Of a stretch of 64,000 bases of DNA, positions 11,545 to 23,320 are shown one piece after another. This stretch comes from Heliocybe sulcata. Taxonomy: Eukaryota > Basidiomycota > Agaricomycetes > Gloeophyllales > Gloeophyllaceae. Both the position numbers and the translations under genes were made by a program. The stretch is taken from contig ML213514.1 of assembly GCA_004369045.1 (NCBI GenBank), forward strand, positions 604,596 to 668,595, read 5' to 3'. The notes under the pieces are model-generated. The model searched no databases. It had not been told where the DNA came from and saw nothing but the letters and a program-made list of their open reading frames with translations. Within the stretch, counting starts at the first letter, position 1. Each line of letters starts with the position of its first letter.

Positions 11545-12399
11545 CGCAGTGGGCAATGGCAGAAAGGTAATGCCTTGCAGCATTGAGTCGAGGGGGGCCG
11601 TCGCGGTGAATGTGAGGAACAGCAGACGAAGAACCAACCCAGCTCACGGAAAGCCGTCTGCGCCTCCAATACGTGAGGGAGCCTGAATTCTGGAATTCTC
11701 GAAAGGGAAGCAGTACTTACTTGCTTCGCGATAGCTGAGTACAGCGACTCGACTGTATGTCGCCGTTATCCAGATGTACGCGCGTCCGGCAGGCAGGCCT
11801 CGGGTAGCGGAAGCATCGATACCGGTCCCGTCACTACAGTACCCCAGTGGCGATTCGATTCCTACATGCCGTTGGATGCACGGGCTGGTGTGTACGTTCA
11901 ACAGTCGCCTCTTCTCGCAAGTACCGTTATTCGTGTGTGTAGAAAATTGCAGCGCATCTAACTCGTACTCAATCGTCCTGACGCTGGTGATTGGCTCTAC
12001 CGGGCGTTGCCGAACTGCCAAACGTTGTGGCTGACGGTGCGGTACCATCGGACGCGCCCTGATCAAACGGTATTGTTTAAGCTATTGATCCCGAGCTCAG
12101 GGAGTGATAGTGATAATACTACACCTCTGGAAGTCAGTAAAGCATGCTACGAGACGGCTCGCAAAACAGGCGGGGCGGCGTCCGAGGAGTAACCATTCAC
12201 CTCCTTGGTCAGATAGGAATGCAAGGAACGTTGATTCCGGTCCAGATTACAGAGGTCCCTCCGGCGCGGCGTCGTCATGGGCTCATAATCCGGGAGATTC
12301 TTTAGCTTCGATTCGAATCCAGCTATATAGCGGAGGATACGTCTCCCTGCATTCCTCACACTCGACTGCACCATCACTCAATTATCCGCATCCGATACC
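11545..12399. repeat. flanking block, copy 2 (upstream of reductase copy 2)
   Basis: The core around 11558-11630 (GAAAGGTAATGCCTTGCAGC, then the TCGCGGTGAATGTG run) matches copy 3 at 14010-14090 almost base for base. The part from about 11640 to 12100 matches copy 1 at 7495-7940 with many changes. The last 120 bases form the promoter of reductase copy 2, with TATATAG at 12324-12330, and align with the promoter of copy 1. Confidence 0.65.
12324..12330 (+). promoter_or_regulatory. TATA-like box of reductase copy 2
   Basis: TATATAG lies 76 bases upstream of the ATG at 12400, aligned with TATAAAG of copy 1. Confidence 0.45.
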
Positions 12400-13568
12400 A
12401 TGTCGCAAAGGGCCCTCATCACTGGTGTCACCAGCTACATCGGCGCGCACATCGCCCAGCAGCTCTTGGAGAAAGGCTGGTACGTCCGGGGCACCGTGCG
12501 CACGCAGGCAAAAGGACAGTGGCTGCACGACACGTTCAAGGCGGGCGATCGCTTCGAGACGGTCGAAGTCAAGGATGTCCAGAAGAAAGAGTTGTTCACG
12601 GAAGCCGTGAAAGGTACGGAGGCCATCCCTCCATGTTATTGCTAGCGGGGGCTGACATGTCGTTTGGTAGGCGTCGACTACGTGTTCCACGTCGCTAGCC
12701 CATTTTTCCTCACTTCCACCGACCCGTACGAAGACCTTATCAACCCTGCAGTAAGTACCTCCTTTGCATACGACATACATGGCTACTCATTGAGTCAAGA
12801 TCAACGGCACTCTCTCTCTCGTGTCAGCCGTGCACGAGCACGGCCAGGGTGTGAAGCGGGTTGTGGTCACGTCTTCCGTGGCCGCTGTAGCGCAGCCTCA
12901 TCCCGAGGACCCAAACTACGTCTATACGGAGGCAGACTGGAACGACGCCGCGATGCAGATTGTGGAGAAGGAAGGCAAGAATGTTAATGGGGGGCTAGCT
13001 TATATGGCATCAAAGAACGAGGCAGAGCGGGCCGCATGGCGGTTCGTGGAGCAAAACAAGGTGCGTAGTCGCTGTCCCTTAGGTGCAGACCCCGTCTCAC
13101 GATTCCCAGGCCAAGTTCGAGTTGGCTGTGATCAATCCCGTTCTCGTCTTCGGCCCTGCTATCCACCACGTTGCCAAGGCCGAGGACCTCAACACCTCCG
13201 TCGCCTTCCTCTACATGTTCATCTCCGGCGCGAAGACGACGCTCAACCCCCAAGCGCCCTTCAACAACTACGTGGATGTCCGCGACGTCGCGCATGCGCA
13301 CATCCAGGCGGCCGTCCTCCCGGAGGCTGCGGGCGAGCGTTTCATCTTGTCGGCCGGCGGCTTCTCCGACACGCTCATCGCGTCCATTATCAAGAAGCGT
13401 TTGCCGCAGTACGCGGACAAGCTCCCGAAGGAAGGGTGGAATGAGAAGGACCTGAAGCCCAAGACCGAGGCCGACAACTCCAAGTCGCGCAAGGTCCTTG
13501 GTATTGATTATATCCCCCTGGAAAAGAGCGTAGTTGACACGATAGAGTCGATCAAGCAGTTCATCTAG
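12400..13568 (+). CDS. GRE2-like NAD(P)-dependent reductase, copy 2
   Basis: Four exons (12400-12613, 12671-12750, 12800-13060, 13110-13568) joined by introns of 57, 49 and 49 nt give 337 residues, the usual size for dihydroflavonol-4-reductase-like and GRE2-like enzymes. TGVTSYIGAHI at residues 8-18 is the Rossmann glycine motif. VVVTSSVAAV (119-128) supplies the catalytic Ser, and YMASK (Tyr166, Lys170) is the YxxxK pair. The family reduces ketones and aldehydes with NADPH, including methylglyoxal and flavonoid-type substrates, in the cytosol; the substrate here cannot be told. The protein is identical to the visible parts of copy 1, 4.1 kb upstream. Homologous flanks show that a segment larger than the gene was duplicated. 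Confidence 0.88.
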
Positions 13569-13794
13569 ATGTACAAATGGGATGTAGTAGCAGCAGTGTA
13601 ATTTCTCTGAGTTCGATAGCATCCTGAGTTAATCGTGGGAGGTACGGCGCATCCTTTGTAATACCACTAGATACGCGAGCCTCGCTTGAGGATTCGAAGT
13701 GATCCCGTGACTTCTGTGGCGGTCACGGGACGTGGGCGAAGACTGAAGGAGAAGATGAGCATTTGTATACGCTAGTCTTCGGACTAGCCCTAGG

Positions 13795-14215
13795 CGTCCA
13801 GAACAACCCTAGACTTTCGGCAAGGCGATGGAGGACAGCGCACACGGCGAACGCACATCGTATAGTAGCAACCAACAGAGGATCCCATGGAGAAGCAGCG
13901 CAGTATGTCGCCAGAAAGCGCAGGAGAAGCGGGCGAGCTCAAGTTCGCGTTGGGCGAGATGGTCCTGGGTACGGCTAGAGCGGCCCCGAGCAGTCGAATA
14001 CGGCGCAGCGGGCGACGGTAGAAAGGAAATGCCTTGCAGCATTGAGTCGAGGGGGACCGTCGCGGTGAATGTGGGGAAGAGCAGATGAAGACGGCATGAT
14101 ACCATATGTAATACCACCAGGCTGGGTCGCAGAAATTGAAGGCACTTTCAAGTTCTCGGAAGGGAAGCAGTGCTTCGCGATAGCTGAGAATAGCCAGAGA
14201 CGTCTTGCGTAGAGC
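13795..14215. repeat. flanking block, copy 3 (downstream of reductase copy 2)
   Basis: Matches copy 1 (7245-7610) and copy 2 (11545-11745), including CCTTGCAGCATTGAGTCGAG followed by TCGCGGTGAATGTG, and then GAAGCAGTGCTTCGCGATAGC. No reductase follows it. It may be the start of a third, lost unit or an independent copy of the block. Confidence 0.6.
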
Positions 14216-14659
14216 GAGTGTATGTATAGTTCACACCATTAATGAGTCCAAGTCTGTAGTCGATGATGCTTCAAGTATGTAGTGTCGGAGTGCAGCTGCT
14301 CGCTGAAGATGGGCCTTGACTATTGTTGGGAGTTCTGATGGAGATGACCTCCGAGCGGTTGGAGAGTTGAAGGCCAAGTTTAGCGCAACTGAATGGGCCG
14401 AGATCGAGACAACAGACACGGCTGGAGCAAATCAGTCACCGGACCAGCCTTGCTGCCTTTGGAGGCCAATGTGACCCATCCACAGCTTGAGCTTCCGCTG
14501 GCCCGGGCGGGTCCTGACATTGCTGGGCGTCGTCTGCTGCGACGAAGAGGGCGTGAGGAGATCGCGAAGACGAGAGACGGTGGTCGGTGGTGTTGCGGGG
14601 AGAGCAGACTGCGGCAGTGAGATCAGAGAGTTACCAATTCGAGCAATCTCGATCAGGCG
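14216..14659. other. spacer and distal promoter
   Basis: No gene seen. The region lies between the third flanking block and the TATA box of the next gene. Confidence 0.4.
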
Positions 14660-14666
14660 TATATAA
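14660..14666 (+). promoter_or_regulatory. TATA box
   Basis: TATATAA lies 51 bases upstream of the ATG at 14711. Confidence 0.6.
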
Positions 14667-14710
14667 CCCTGCCCTCCTGCCCCACATCCTCCTTACTCTC
14701 CCCCGCCAAC

Positions 14711-15555
14711 ATGTCCGACTCTGTCCGCGTACAGCACTCCCAGCCCATCCCCATCGACAACCACAACACCCGTCGCCGCTCGCCTGACCGCGACTCCGAC
14801 GCCGACGCCTCCCCCGCATCGCCCTTCCCACTCACAACCCCGCCCGCCCTGCCCCTGCCCATCAACCCCCGCGTCGCCAACCCCGGCGCCTCCCCCACCT
14901 CCCCTATCCTCTCCTACTTCCTCTCCCAAAGCCCCACAAAGACCGCGACCGCGACCACGTTCCCCTTCAGGACTAGAGGCTTTGGCAGTGCCGTCGGAGA
15001 AGGTATGCGTCCAATTATCCCTCTCTGATCCTGCGCCCGTCCCCTGTCTCCCAGGATTATATCTACTCCCCTTTTCCTTGCCCATTCGCCATGTTTTACG
15101 CCTTTGCTGACCACCTCTTCGCCTTCCCAGACGACGAAGACGCCGATGGCCCCGCTGCGCCCCTGGGCCACCACGTCCGCAGAGCAAGCACCGCCTACAC
15201 AGGCCGCTTCCCCCAACAACCCTCCACCTTCGTCCCGCCCAGCACAGACAGCCGCGGCGCCGGCGTGCTCAGGCGGCTCAGCCTGAGCGGCGCCTTTGCC
15301 AGAGTACGTCCCCCGCCTCTATCGGCTATGCTTCGACGCTAACCTGATGCCTGATAGCCGAACCTTCCCGGCCCCACCACCCCCACAGCGATGTCCGTCC
15401 CCCCGCCCACGCCAGCTACGCCCGTTGCCCCCATCGTTGCCGAGCCCTCGCCGAGACGGAAGGGCCGCAGCCAGACAATGAACGCGGGGGCGCGGCGCGC
15501 TCCGAGCCCCATGGGCGAGCGGATTCTCAAGGGGCACTTTGACGGGTTCAATTGA
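14711..15555 (+). CDS. conserved basidiomycete protein of unknown function (Ser/Pro-rich)
   Basis: Three exons (14711-15002, 15131-15303, 15358-15555) give 220 residues. The N-terminal half is disordered and rich in Pro, Ser and Asp (MSDSVRVQHSQPIPIDNHN). The middle holds HHVRRAST and VLRRLSLSGAFAR, both of which look like basic kinase sites (RRxS/T). The C-terminus ends in RRAPSPMGERILKGHFDGFN, which I recognise as a strongly conserved ending in many Agaricomycete proteins of unknown function, often beside an RRLS motif. A TATA box precedes it. Function unknown; the paired basophilic phosphorylation sites and the conserved tail suggest a regulatory or adaptor protein, which is inference only. 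There are no membrane segments or signal peptide. Confidence 0.8.
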
Positions 15556-17669
15556 GCCTCACGGATCGCTGCGTGGGCGTCCGTCTCTGTCAGGGAGACA
15601 GGCGCCAGGATGAAGGAGACAAGGAGTGTACGCCCACAAGTGAACGTCAAGCATATCAACAAGCGCAAAATCAACTGCAAGCAAGTCACTGTCAGTATCC
15701 ACGCAAGTACGAATCGCACCGGCATATTGTTTACTCTATCATCGCTCTACGCTCTACTATGTCTCATCACCATGTCACCCTGGGTGCTCTCCGTCCGGAC
15801 ACTCGCTGCACTCCGTTCCTGCTCCCCGGGCCTACGCTCACGACGAGTTCTCCTCTGCCGCGAGACGAAAACTGGGGTACCCGATGCCCCACCGTTATCT
15901 ACCACTCAGACACGCAGAATGTAAAACAAATCAGGCCTTGTGGGATAGGAACCGACTGCTGTACCACCACCATATATCTCTCCTCTGTTGGACGCCTCTG
16001 GGTGTAGTAAGTATTGCTGTACGTTCCGTGTACGTTTAGTCGTGTTTATTCGTTCTACGTTTTGTGTGTATGTGTATGGGAATTGTAAGCTTCGGAGACT
16101 CGTGTGGTCGTGCGTGTGAGATGGTGGCAAAGCGGCGAAGTGGCGTTTCGCGCTGTGATTGGTGGCGGAATGCTTGTGTCTGATTTCACGTTGTGGCACG
16201 GTGGCTGTGTGCCACACGCCACATTCGACACAGTTGAGGAATGCAGATATATCTCAAGTGATGTGGCCTTGCTCTTCCAGCAGTTCTCGAGGGTGGGAGG
16301 TCGTCCCTGCCCACCTGTCTTGCTAATAGTTACAGAGTCATAATTCTGCCATTTATCAGTGCACGGAACACCAACGTTGTGACGTATTCATCTTCATCAT
16401 GCTCCTGTATCGACCGAGTGATTACCGTTGCTCGCCTACTCGGTTTCATTGAGGAGACGTCGCTAGCAAGTCTACGAGTGATAGCCACTCAGCATGATAG
16501 CCACTGAGCAGGTGGATAGAAGAGCAGATTAGAGACTGGCACGTTCCGATTCCCCACCGCAGAGGAGGGCGGGACAAAGCGTGATATGCACGGCGTTACG
16601 TGTAGGCAGATATCTGACCGGGTTTGATCTCATTCACGTCCCTGGGAGTGCGCCGATGGAAGTGACTTCAATTTTCCGCTCAAATCCTGGTCCTGAGGCC
16701 AGTCTGAACCACGGTTCCCAGATGAAATATTGCGACCTTGTATTTTAACGCTCTCCAGTGCGGACATGCTATTCACCCACAGGTCCAAGTCAAGAAGAAA
16801 CAAGTGATCCCATTATCCACGCCAGGTACAGGGCTTTTATGCGCGTCTCCGCTGCGGTAAGGTTCATTAATGGATCATTGGTCGACATGAAACGAGGAGC
16901 CAACGAGGATCTCTAGGAAGAGCGGTCAAATCTGACAGGGTACAGTGTCCATGCCTTCTTTGGAGCCTATGACCTACACAACCTAAGGAAGAACCAACAA
17001 AGTACGTTACTGCAAGATTCGCCGTTTGGGTGAGGATACGTAGCTATCCCGGCGTCTACCCCATGTTCAGACAAGGAGCGCACTCAAGACCGTAGAGGGT
17101 CACCAGACGGACACTGGTACGTCGAAGACGTGGCAAGAGGCGATCTCGCGCCTGTAGTTCCCCGCGGTTATTTCATTGGCACTCCTCACGGAATCGACTT
17201 CCTATGGCCTGCATGGTCCAATATCAGCCGGTAAAAGCATAGCGATGCCATGGCCAGGGAATCGAGACCCGTCCAGTTGCGTAAGGTTAGACATAGCCCG
17301 GCACCTGAGCATGACGTACGATACGACATAGCTATGGCCGACTAGAAGAACGTCCATGTACAAATGGATAGGGGAAGCTAATCTCGGATGGGGACACTAG
17401 AAGCTGCACCAACTTGACTGACCCGGCGAGCCATCCCCCTATGGAAGGGTTGGATTTCAGCTCATGATCGGCGCAAAGGCTTAGTTGACGTTGATAGTAA
17501 AACCGCGTAGGATAGACTATTGAGAGTACTACGTTACCTGATCAAGTTAGTCGGTATCGAGCTTGTAAGTTCGAGCAAGACTCACAAGTATTCGAAACAA
17601 GGGCTAGTAGGTTCATAATTCAATCCTGAGAAGCCTTAAAGTCCAATACTGCTCCTACCTAGATCATCC
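15556..17669. other. long spacer, no supported gene
   Basis: About 2.1 kb with only short frames and no domain motifs or convincing splice chain. It contains the 3' ends of both neighbouring convergent genes and a small direct repeat at 16480-16505. Otherwise I see nothing. Confidence 0.4.
16480..16505. repeat. short direct repeat
   Basis: GATAGCCACT occurs twice, 16 bases apart, with similar bases following each copy. Confidence 0.5.
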
Positions 17670-19222
17670 TCATGGAGGGAAATCACCAAATTCCCAATCG
17701 TAACATTCCTTCCCATCCATAATGAGAGCAGATCACACGAAGAGGGTCGAGGAGACGCACCACGCAACCGTCCTCAGGTGTAGCCTCTGGCACTTCCCTT
17801 CCAATCTCTTCGCTCGGAGCCCAGGGATGAGACAAGATGTTCTCAATGACATTTACGATGCCGTGCGTACGGACGTCAACGGCCCATGAGAGGTTAGAGA
17901 CAGTGTCGTAGATGATTGATAAGCCAAGGTGACACCTGAGGGCCAATATGATATGAACCCTGTGCTCTTCCATACCTCGATGTAGCAAACGCTCTATGGG
18001 ACGCACCGGCTCTCCATCGCGTATCCTGCCAACGCACATGAGGATAAGATTCCGTTGCACGTCCCCATGGGTATAGGATCGGCAGTGTGGTACACGTGAG
18101 TGACGTGATGGGTGGATGGCTGTGGCATGGAACATGAAACCCGATTCTCGGCACCAGACGGCGGAACTTACTGGTAGCGGGAGATGCAGACGTCCAGCAG
18201 CCATTCGCTCACCGGGGGACTCATAGGTAACAACGGGTGCTCCGAATGTGACTCCCAGCAAAGCGGCCAAAGCGCCACCCAAGGAGTGGCCTATTATCCA
18301 AATGTTGGACTCGGGGTACATGTAGGTTAAATTATTGTACAGATTCTGTGTGTAGAAAGAAAGTGTTGGATACGTTTCATGTGAGATTCGTTCGCATGGC
18401 GTACCGTGCCTATCGGATAGAAAAGACTATCCTCAACCAGAGACCGCTCGAGGCAATCTCTATCACATTTGTTGCCGCTCCGATAGCATCCGCAAACTGG
18501 AGTCCAAGTCCAGTCTACCCGAGCGCAGCAGCAGCTGAAGAGAAGATTATCGTTGAATTTATCTTTCTTTACCGTGGGGCCGCCGCCGCCAAAGAATCCT
18601 GAAGAAGTACCCTTGATCGATAGAACAATCGTAGAGTTGTCCGGCGTAGCAAAGACGTGACCTCTGAAACCATCTGCGTCAGGTTCCCAGCCGACGGGAT
18701 ACGCCTAACAGTATTCTGGTGAGTTGAAAGTGCACCCTTATATAAAGAGGGGTTGAGACCTCGATGGTGACGCACATTTGTCCAATTCCCCCCTAAATCG
18801 TACCATGCAGGGTCGCCAGGTTCAACATAGGCGTTATTCGTCATCTTAGCCAGCTCAAGTAACGTCTCTCTGCTTTGGACGTCTGGGCCAAGTACTTCAT
18901 CTTCGTCCCAAGGACCGTCTTGACATACGTCAGTTCGTCCGTGACCATCCGCGCCCGCCTCAGATGAAGAGGGTAACAACGATCTCAATTGATACGTCTT
19001 GAGACTTCTAGTTCGTAAAGAGTGCGACGAGAGCACGTTCCGCGCGGTCGGGTCTCTAAAGACGACTTGACCAGTAGCAGAGACAGCGTGTTCATGGCGC
19101 AGATCCAATATCAGGACGCCGGAACCGGCGGGTGCTGTATTGTGGTCGCGCCAGCGGGGAAGTAGAGGTATGCTAAGCCAAGGACAAAGAATTAGAGCCC
19201 ACGAGAGTAGTGTCGGCAGCAT
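17670..19222 (-). CDS. ATG15: ATG15, autophagy-related vacuolar lipase
   Basis: Six exons (19222-18776, 18704-18405, 18345-18172, 18119-18007, 17935-17761, 17708-17670) give 415 residues. A hydrophobic N-terminal segment ([20 protein letters not shown]) fits the type II membrane anchor of Atg15. It is followed by [14 protein letters not shown] and [20 protein letters not shown], both typical of this family. The class 3 lipase motif GHSLGG holds Ser270; by comparison with yeast Atg15, Asp321 in [10 protein letters not shown] and His347 in RCHLG complete the triad. The enzyme is a phospholipase delivered through the multivesicular-body route to the vacuole, where it breaks up autophagic bodies. 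It is shorter than yeast Atg15 (about 520 residues), lacking a long C-terminal tail. Confidence 0.93.
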
Positions 19223-19987
19223 CGAAGCATATCAACTCCAGTTCTTAGCCGCAGAGAAGCTGAAGGGGGCACAGGAGCAGACAGGAGCGCAGCGTCGGGA
19301 ATTGCCGAAGTCGGTTACGCATCTCCAGGATGGGTCCGAGTCGCTCGGTCGTAGATATTATACCGATATACGGACTGCTGTGGAGTGCTGCGTCGTAGTC
19401 CTCGGCCTGAATTTTGTCTTGTAACTCAAAAGAGTACAGTACTGCAGTACAATTGATCAAAGTATATTGCTGTATGATCAAGTCCGTCGTTGGCCAAAGC
19501 CGCGTCTATAGTTTATGGCCATGGTTGCCCTTCTTTATAAAATAGTTGGCATTTGGGGTCTCTTGTCTGTACAATCTACAGCAGTAAAAGCTCGACTATC
19601 GGGCAGCTTGAAAGATCTATGAACTGCAAGTTTGCGAGCCGAAATGCAAGTGCAAACTCCGGACATTGATGAGGCCGGAGTGGGTTTTATTAGAAAGATC
19701 CTGGAGCCCTGAACGGCAGGAAACAACATATTCGCTATGCCTAAGGGAGGGAGCCAAGCCCATGTGAAAGAATCACAAACTAGTACATACTGTAGAGTAA
19801 GCAACCAGCATCGTAACAAACGATACAGAAAAATAGCAGTCCGTCTGACGGCAAGCATTTGAACGCGTGGCCTCGACCAAGGGGAAAATGGAGCCTGTCG
19901 CAAGACAGCTTCGGTACTCATGATAAAAATACATATCCAGGCCTGGGTGAAGATTCTAGGATGGGCCGCAGAGATCGTCCATATATC
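19223..19987. other. spacer: ATG15 promoter and 3' end of next gene
   Basis: No gene seen in these 765 bases. Short frames only. Confidence 0.4.
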
Positions 19988-22196
19988 TCACAGAATGTCT
20001 CGTACGCTCTCCAGCAAGACCTTGGGCTTGACCAGTAAATTGCGGGACATTGTCTCTCCTGGTTTTGGATCTTCTCCTTTCAAGGACGTCTCCGAGCCAT
20101 TCACCTCCGCCGCGACGCTCTCCCTACGGACGCAGACCAAGCCGAGTTCCACCGTACACAAGACCTTCTGATCGCGCTCAAGATCCTTCTGCTCGCCCTT
20201 GACAGGCGCAGCCGCACTCGCTCCGTTATACATATTCTCCATCACGTTCGGGTTGAAGGTGAACCGTGACTGATCCGAGTTCCACGTCATGAGAGCGTCC
20301 TTGAGACTCCGAGACGTACTTCCCCCTGCATAGGCTTGACTGCTCGCAGAGCTGTCTCGACGGGGTCGACTGCTCTTGCTCCTGTAATCGTACCAGAGGC
20401 TGAGGCTCGTCTCTCTCGTCATCGGCCCAATACTGACAGGATCGAACCACGCGCTCATGACACCGGTCTTGAGCACCTCGCTCGTCTTGATGGCCCTCTC
20501 GAATATACGGCATACAGCAGTATTGTGACGCTCGGCGAGAAGCTCTACCGACGGCTGCAAGAACCTGGTCGTAGGCGCGTCCGGTAATGTCGGGGCCGGT
20601 GATGTTAGTCTCGATATCGGTGAAGATCGAGCCGGAGAAGCACTCGGTGTTGTCAAGCCCGAGACAGAGTTTACTGGGGTTTCGGCGGACGAAACACTGA
20701 GAGTGAGAAGTGACTGCAGTCCATCCATGAACATGGACGTCAAGGCCGATTGAGGATCCGCTGCCTGGGACAAACCAAGAGAAGAGCTACCAGGACCGTC
20801 TACAGATCGGGACGCCAAAGGCCGGCAATACATGTACGTTAGGGAACGCCACCTGGAAGCCGTGGCCTGCAACTCTATAGTGCGGTGATTAGTGCATACA
20901 ACCACGCAAATATAGACGTCGATATATTGCCTACATACCGTTCTTCTTGACCGTATCCCACAAGTGCCGTAACGACACATCGAGCTCCGGTCGAAGGCCA
21001 AAGCAGAAAGAATCGAAGATGATTGAGCAGCATTGAACAAGCCAGGCTTGTATCACGAACTGAACAAAGGTTGGCTCCGGATCTGCGGCGTGGGTTTGCA
21101 GCAGATCCAGCAGCGCCGGTGGGAAGCTCGCTCTCATGAGATAATGCGAGGGCACCGCCTCTGAGAGTTGGTGCGATGGCGATAGGAGACTCCGGAGTGA
21201 CCCCGACGATGGGATGGACTTAGAGTGCGAGGGGAGTCGCGACCTAGGCCGGGGTATGTCTAAGCCTCGAGAAGATGTGTCGGATGACACGGGGAAGCAG
21301 AACTCATCCGCAATTAGAGCTGCCAACTGAACGATCTCGCCGTTCAAGTCTTTGATGCTCTGGACAATCTGGGCACCGCTCCATTCATCCGTTCTGTTCA
21401 GGAAAGTCTGTAGGCTCTTAACCTCCTCTTTCTTCTCCTTGAGCTCGGTGATCGCCTGGCCGTAGGCGCCTTTCAACCCATCGTATTTGTCATGCAATGC
21501 CCGGAGTTCGACAGGGGGAGAGATGGGCGAAGGGGCGGGTGACTGGGGTTGCGACTGGAGCGCAGCATACTTCGCCTGAAGCGACGCGTGTACGGTCTGG
21601 AGAGCAGAATGCTTCGTCGTGATCGCCGAGAGCTGGGAGACTGCATTCGAGAGGGATGACTGGATGGTCGCCACTTTGGACTGGAGTGAGGCATTCTCCG
21701 TCTGCAGAGACTGGATCAATATACGATCCTTCTCTCTGTCCCGATCGTACTCCACGAGCCGCGCCCGCAGCCTCTGCACTTCTCTTTCGCGCTCCTGCTC
21801 TCTCTCCATCGCTTCCTGCCGTTCTCTCTCGCGCGCTCGTTCCCGCTGCTGACGCTCCTGCTCCCGCAGCTCGCGCGCCTCATCTCGCTGCTGGCGATCT
21901 GACTCTCGCCGCTGCCGAGGCGGCGTTCGCTGCAGAAGTTCCGTATTCTCTCCCAACTCCAGGTCGCGGTCGCGGTCAGCCCGCTGGGACCTGGCCGGGC
22001 TGTTATTTGTGGCTATGTTGGAATACGAGGGGCTCCTAAGCGAGGGCCTGCGTTTTTTGATGGACCGCGCCGCGTAGTAAGATGAACTGCTTTCGCTGTC
22101 TGAACTCTCCAGATCGTCGGAAACTATCCTGATGCTAGGTAACCTCGCGAAGACGTAGTTATCAAGAAAGGTCCAGAAAGAGTTCATGCTCTTCAA
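19988..22196 (-). CDS. conserved Agaricomycete coiled-coil protein of unknown function
   Basis: Two exons, 22196-20939 and 20874-19988, with a 64-nt intron (GTATGT...CTATAG) give 714 residues; the ATG at 22187 is an equally good start. Residues about 30-95 are Ser- and Arg-rich. Residues about 95-230 are a long charged coiled coil (ELREQERQQRERARERER; LQSKVATIQSSLSNAVSQLS). Then comes a conserved block, RTDEWSGAQIVQSIKDLNGEIVQLAA, followed by a hydrophobic region (ALLDLLQTHAADPEPTFVQF, AWLVQCCSIIFDSFCFGLRP). The SGAQ-x-I/V-Q-x-L-x-DLNxEIxQLAA block is what I recall from a large set of unnamed basidiomycete proteins. The second exon ends in a Ser-rich region and a charged tail. No enzymatic motif is seen. 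A scaffold role is likely but not shown. Confidence 0.8.
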
Positions 22197-23320
22197 AGTG
22201 GGATTAGAAGCCGGGAAGAAGAGCTGCAGGCACTCGGGCCTGAATCATGGACCAGCGGTGATAGGTAGACTCCAGTGCAGGTCCTGGCTTAGCGAGGGCG
22301 ATGACGATCAGATAAAGCTCTCCAATACGAATCTGCAGGATCCAGCAGCTGAAGCAGAGGATAACGTGTGCACCTCATTCCTTGCAACGTGTGAGAAGAC
22401 GCCCGGAAACAAAGTTGGAACACGTTACGTACCTGCCAGTATATATGGCTGCTATATTTCTGCTTTGAGCCTGGACGCGGATTCGCGAAAGCACGGGCCA
22501 TATCCGAACGCGTCGCTGTGTCTGCATGATTCAAGTCTGTGTTGACAAAGGTAAATGAAGGACTGGTGCAGCTCTACCGGTCGTAGTCTGAGCAGAAAGG
22601 TGCTGAATGCGCATTAACGTCGACCGCTCTCGGTAAATTGCGCGCACTTTGGTCGGGACGCGCTTGGACGCTTGGATATCGAGTGCACAATCAGTTGCCA
22701 CATAATTCCAGATCTCCGTCTTTCTCAGCTTGTATTGGCCAAGCTCTCGCACTCAACCCATGCTCCCCGCACCAGACGGAATCTCCGGAGCCACTTTGAA
22801 GAGGTCGGCAGCTAACTGACAGGACCCGGCATGCGCATGAGTGTGCATATGTTATAAGTTATAACTGTCGACCCGCGCGCGCAGGAGAAATACGAGATGA
22901 CGTGGCTTTCTCGACCGTTGGAGGCGTAGGCATCTCACCAGTTCTTCCATACTCCAAGTTACACATAGGGCGGGATCCCGCGTCCGTTGCAGTCACGGGC
23001 AGATGTGTTGCACCCGCAGAGTACATTGTATAAGGAGAGAGTAACGAGTACAATATGAATATTGTTTTAGACTTCTGCTTGAGACAGTCAGTACCTGTTG
23101 AGGACTGCAAGAACATTGACAATTCAACATGTGTGCAGGTCAGGTGACTTTGTCCGCATGATGAGAAAACAAAGTGCATACATGACATCACCTTTTTGGG
23201 CTTCGGATGACGTCAATGACGCTCCTCTGCGGTGCCCGTTAAGACGCGCTTCGACATCGACCTCTCCTACTTAAACCACTACAACCATCACAGCACACGT
23301 TGCATCCAATCCCCATCAAC
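22197..23320. other. spacer between divergent genes
   Basis: About 1.1 kb without a supported gene. It carries the promoters of the coiled-coil gene and of the mitochondrial protein gene. A stretch near 23205-23215 contains TGACGTCA, a CRE-like palindrome, about 110 bases before the ATG at 23321. Confidence 0.4.
23207..23214. promoter_or_regulatory. TGACGTCA, CRE/bZIP-type palindrome
   Basis: A perfect 8-base palindrome about 107 bases upstream of the ATG of the mitochondrial protein gene. bZIP factors of the ATF/CREB type bind this sequence; use here is inferred from position only. Confidence 0.4.
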
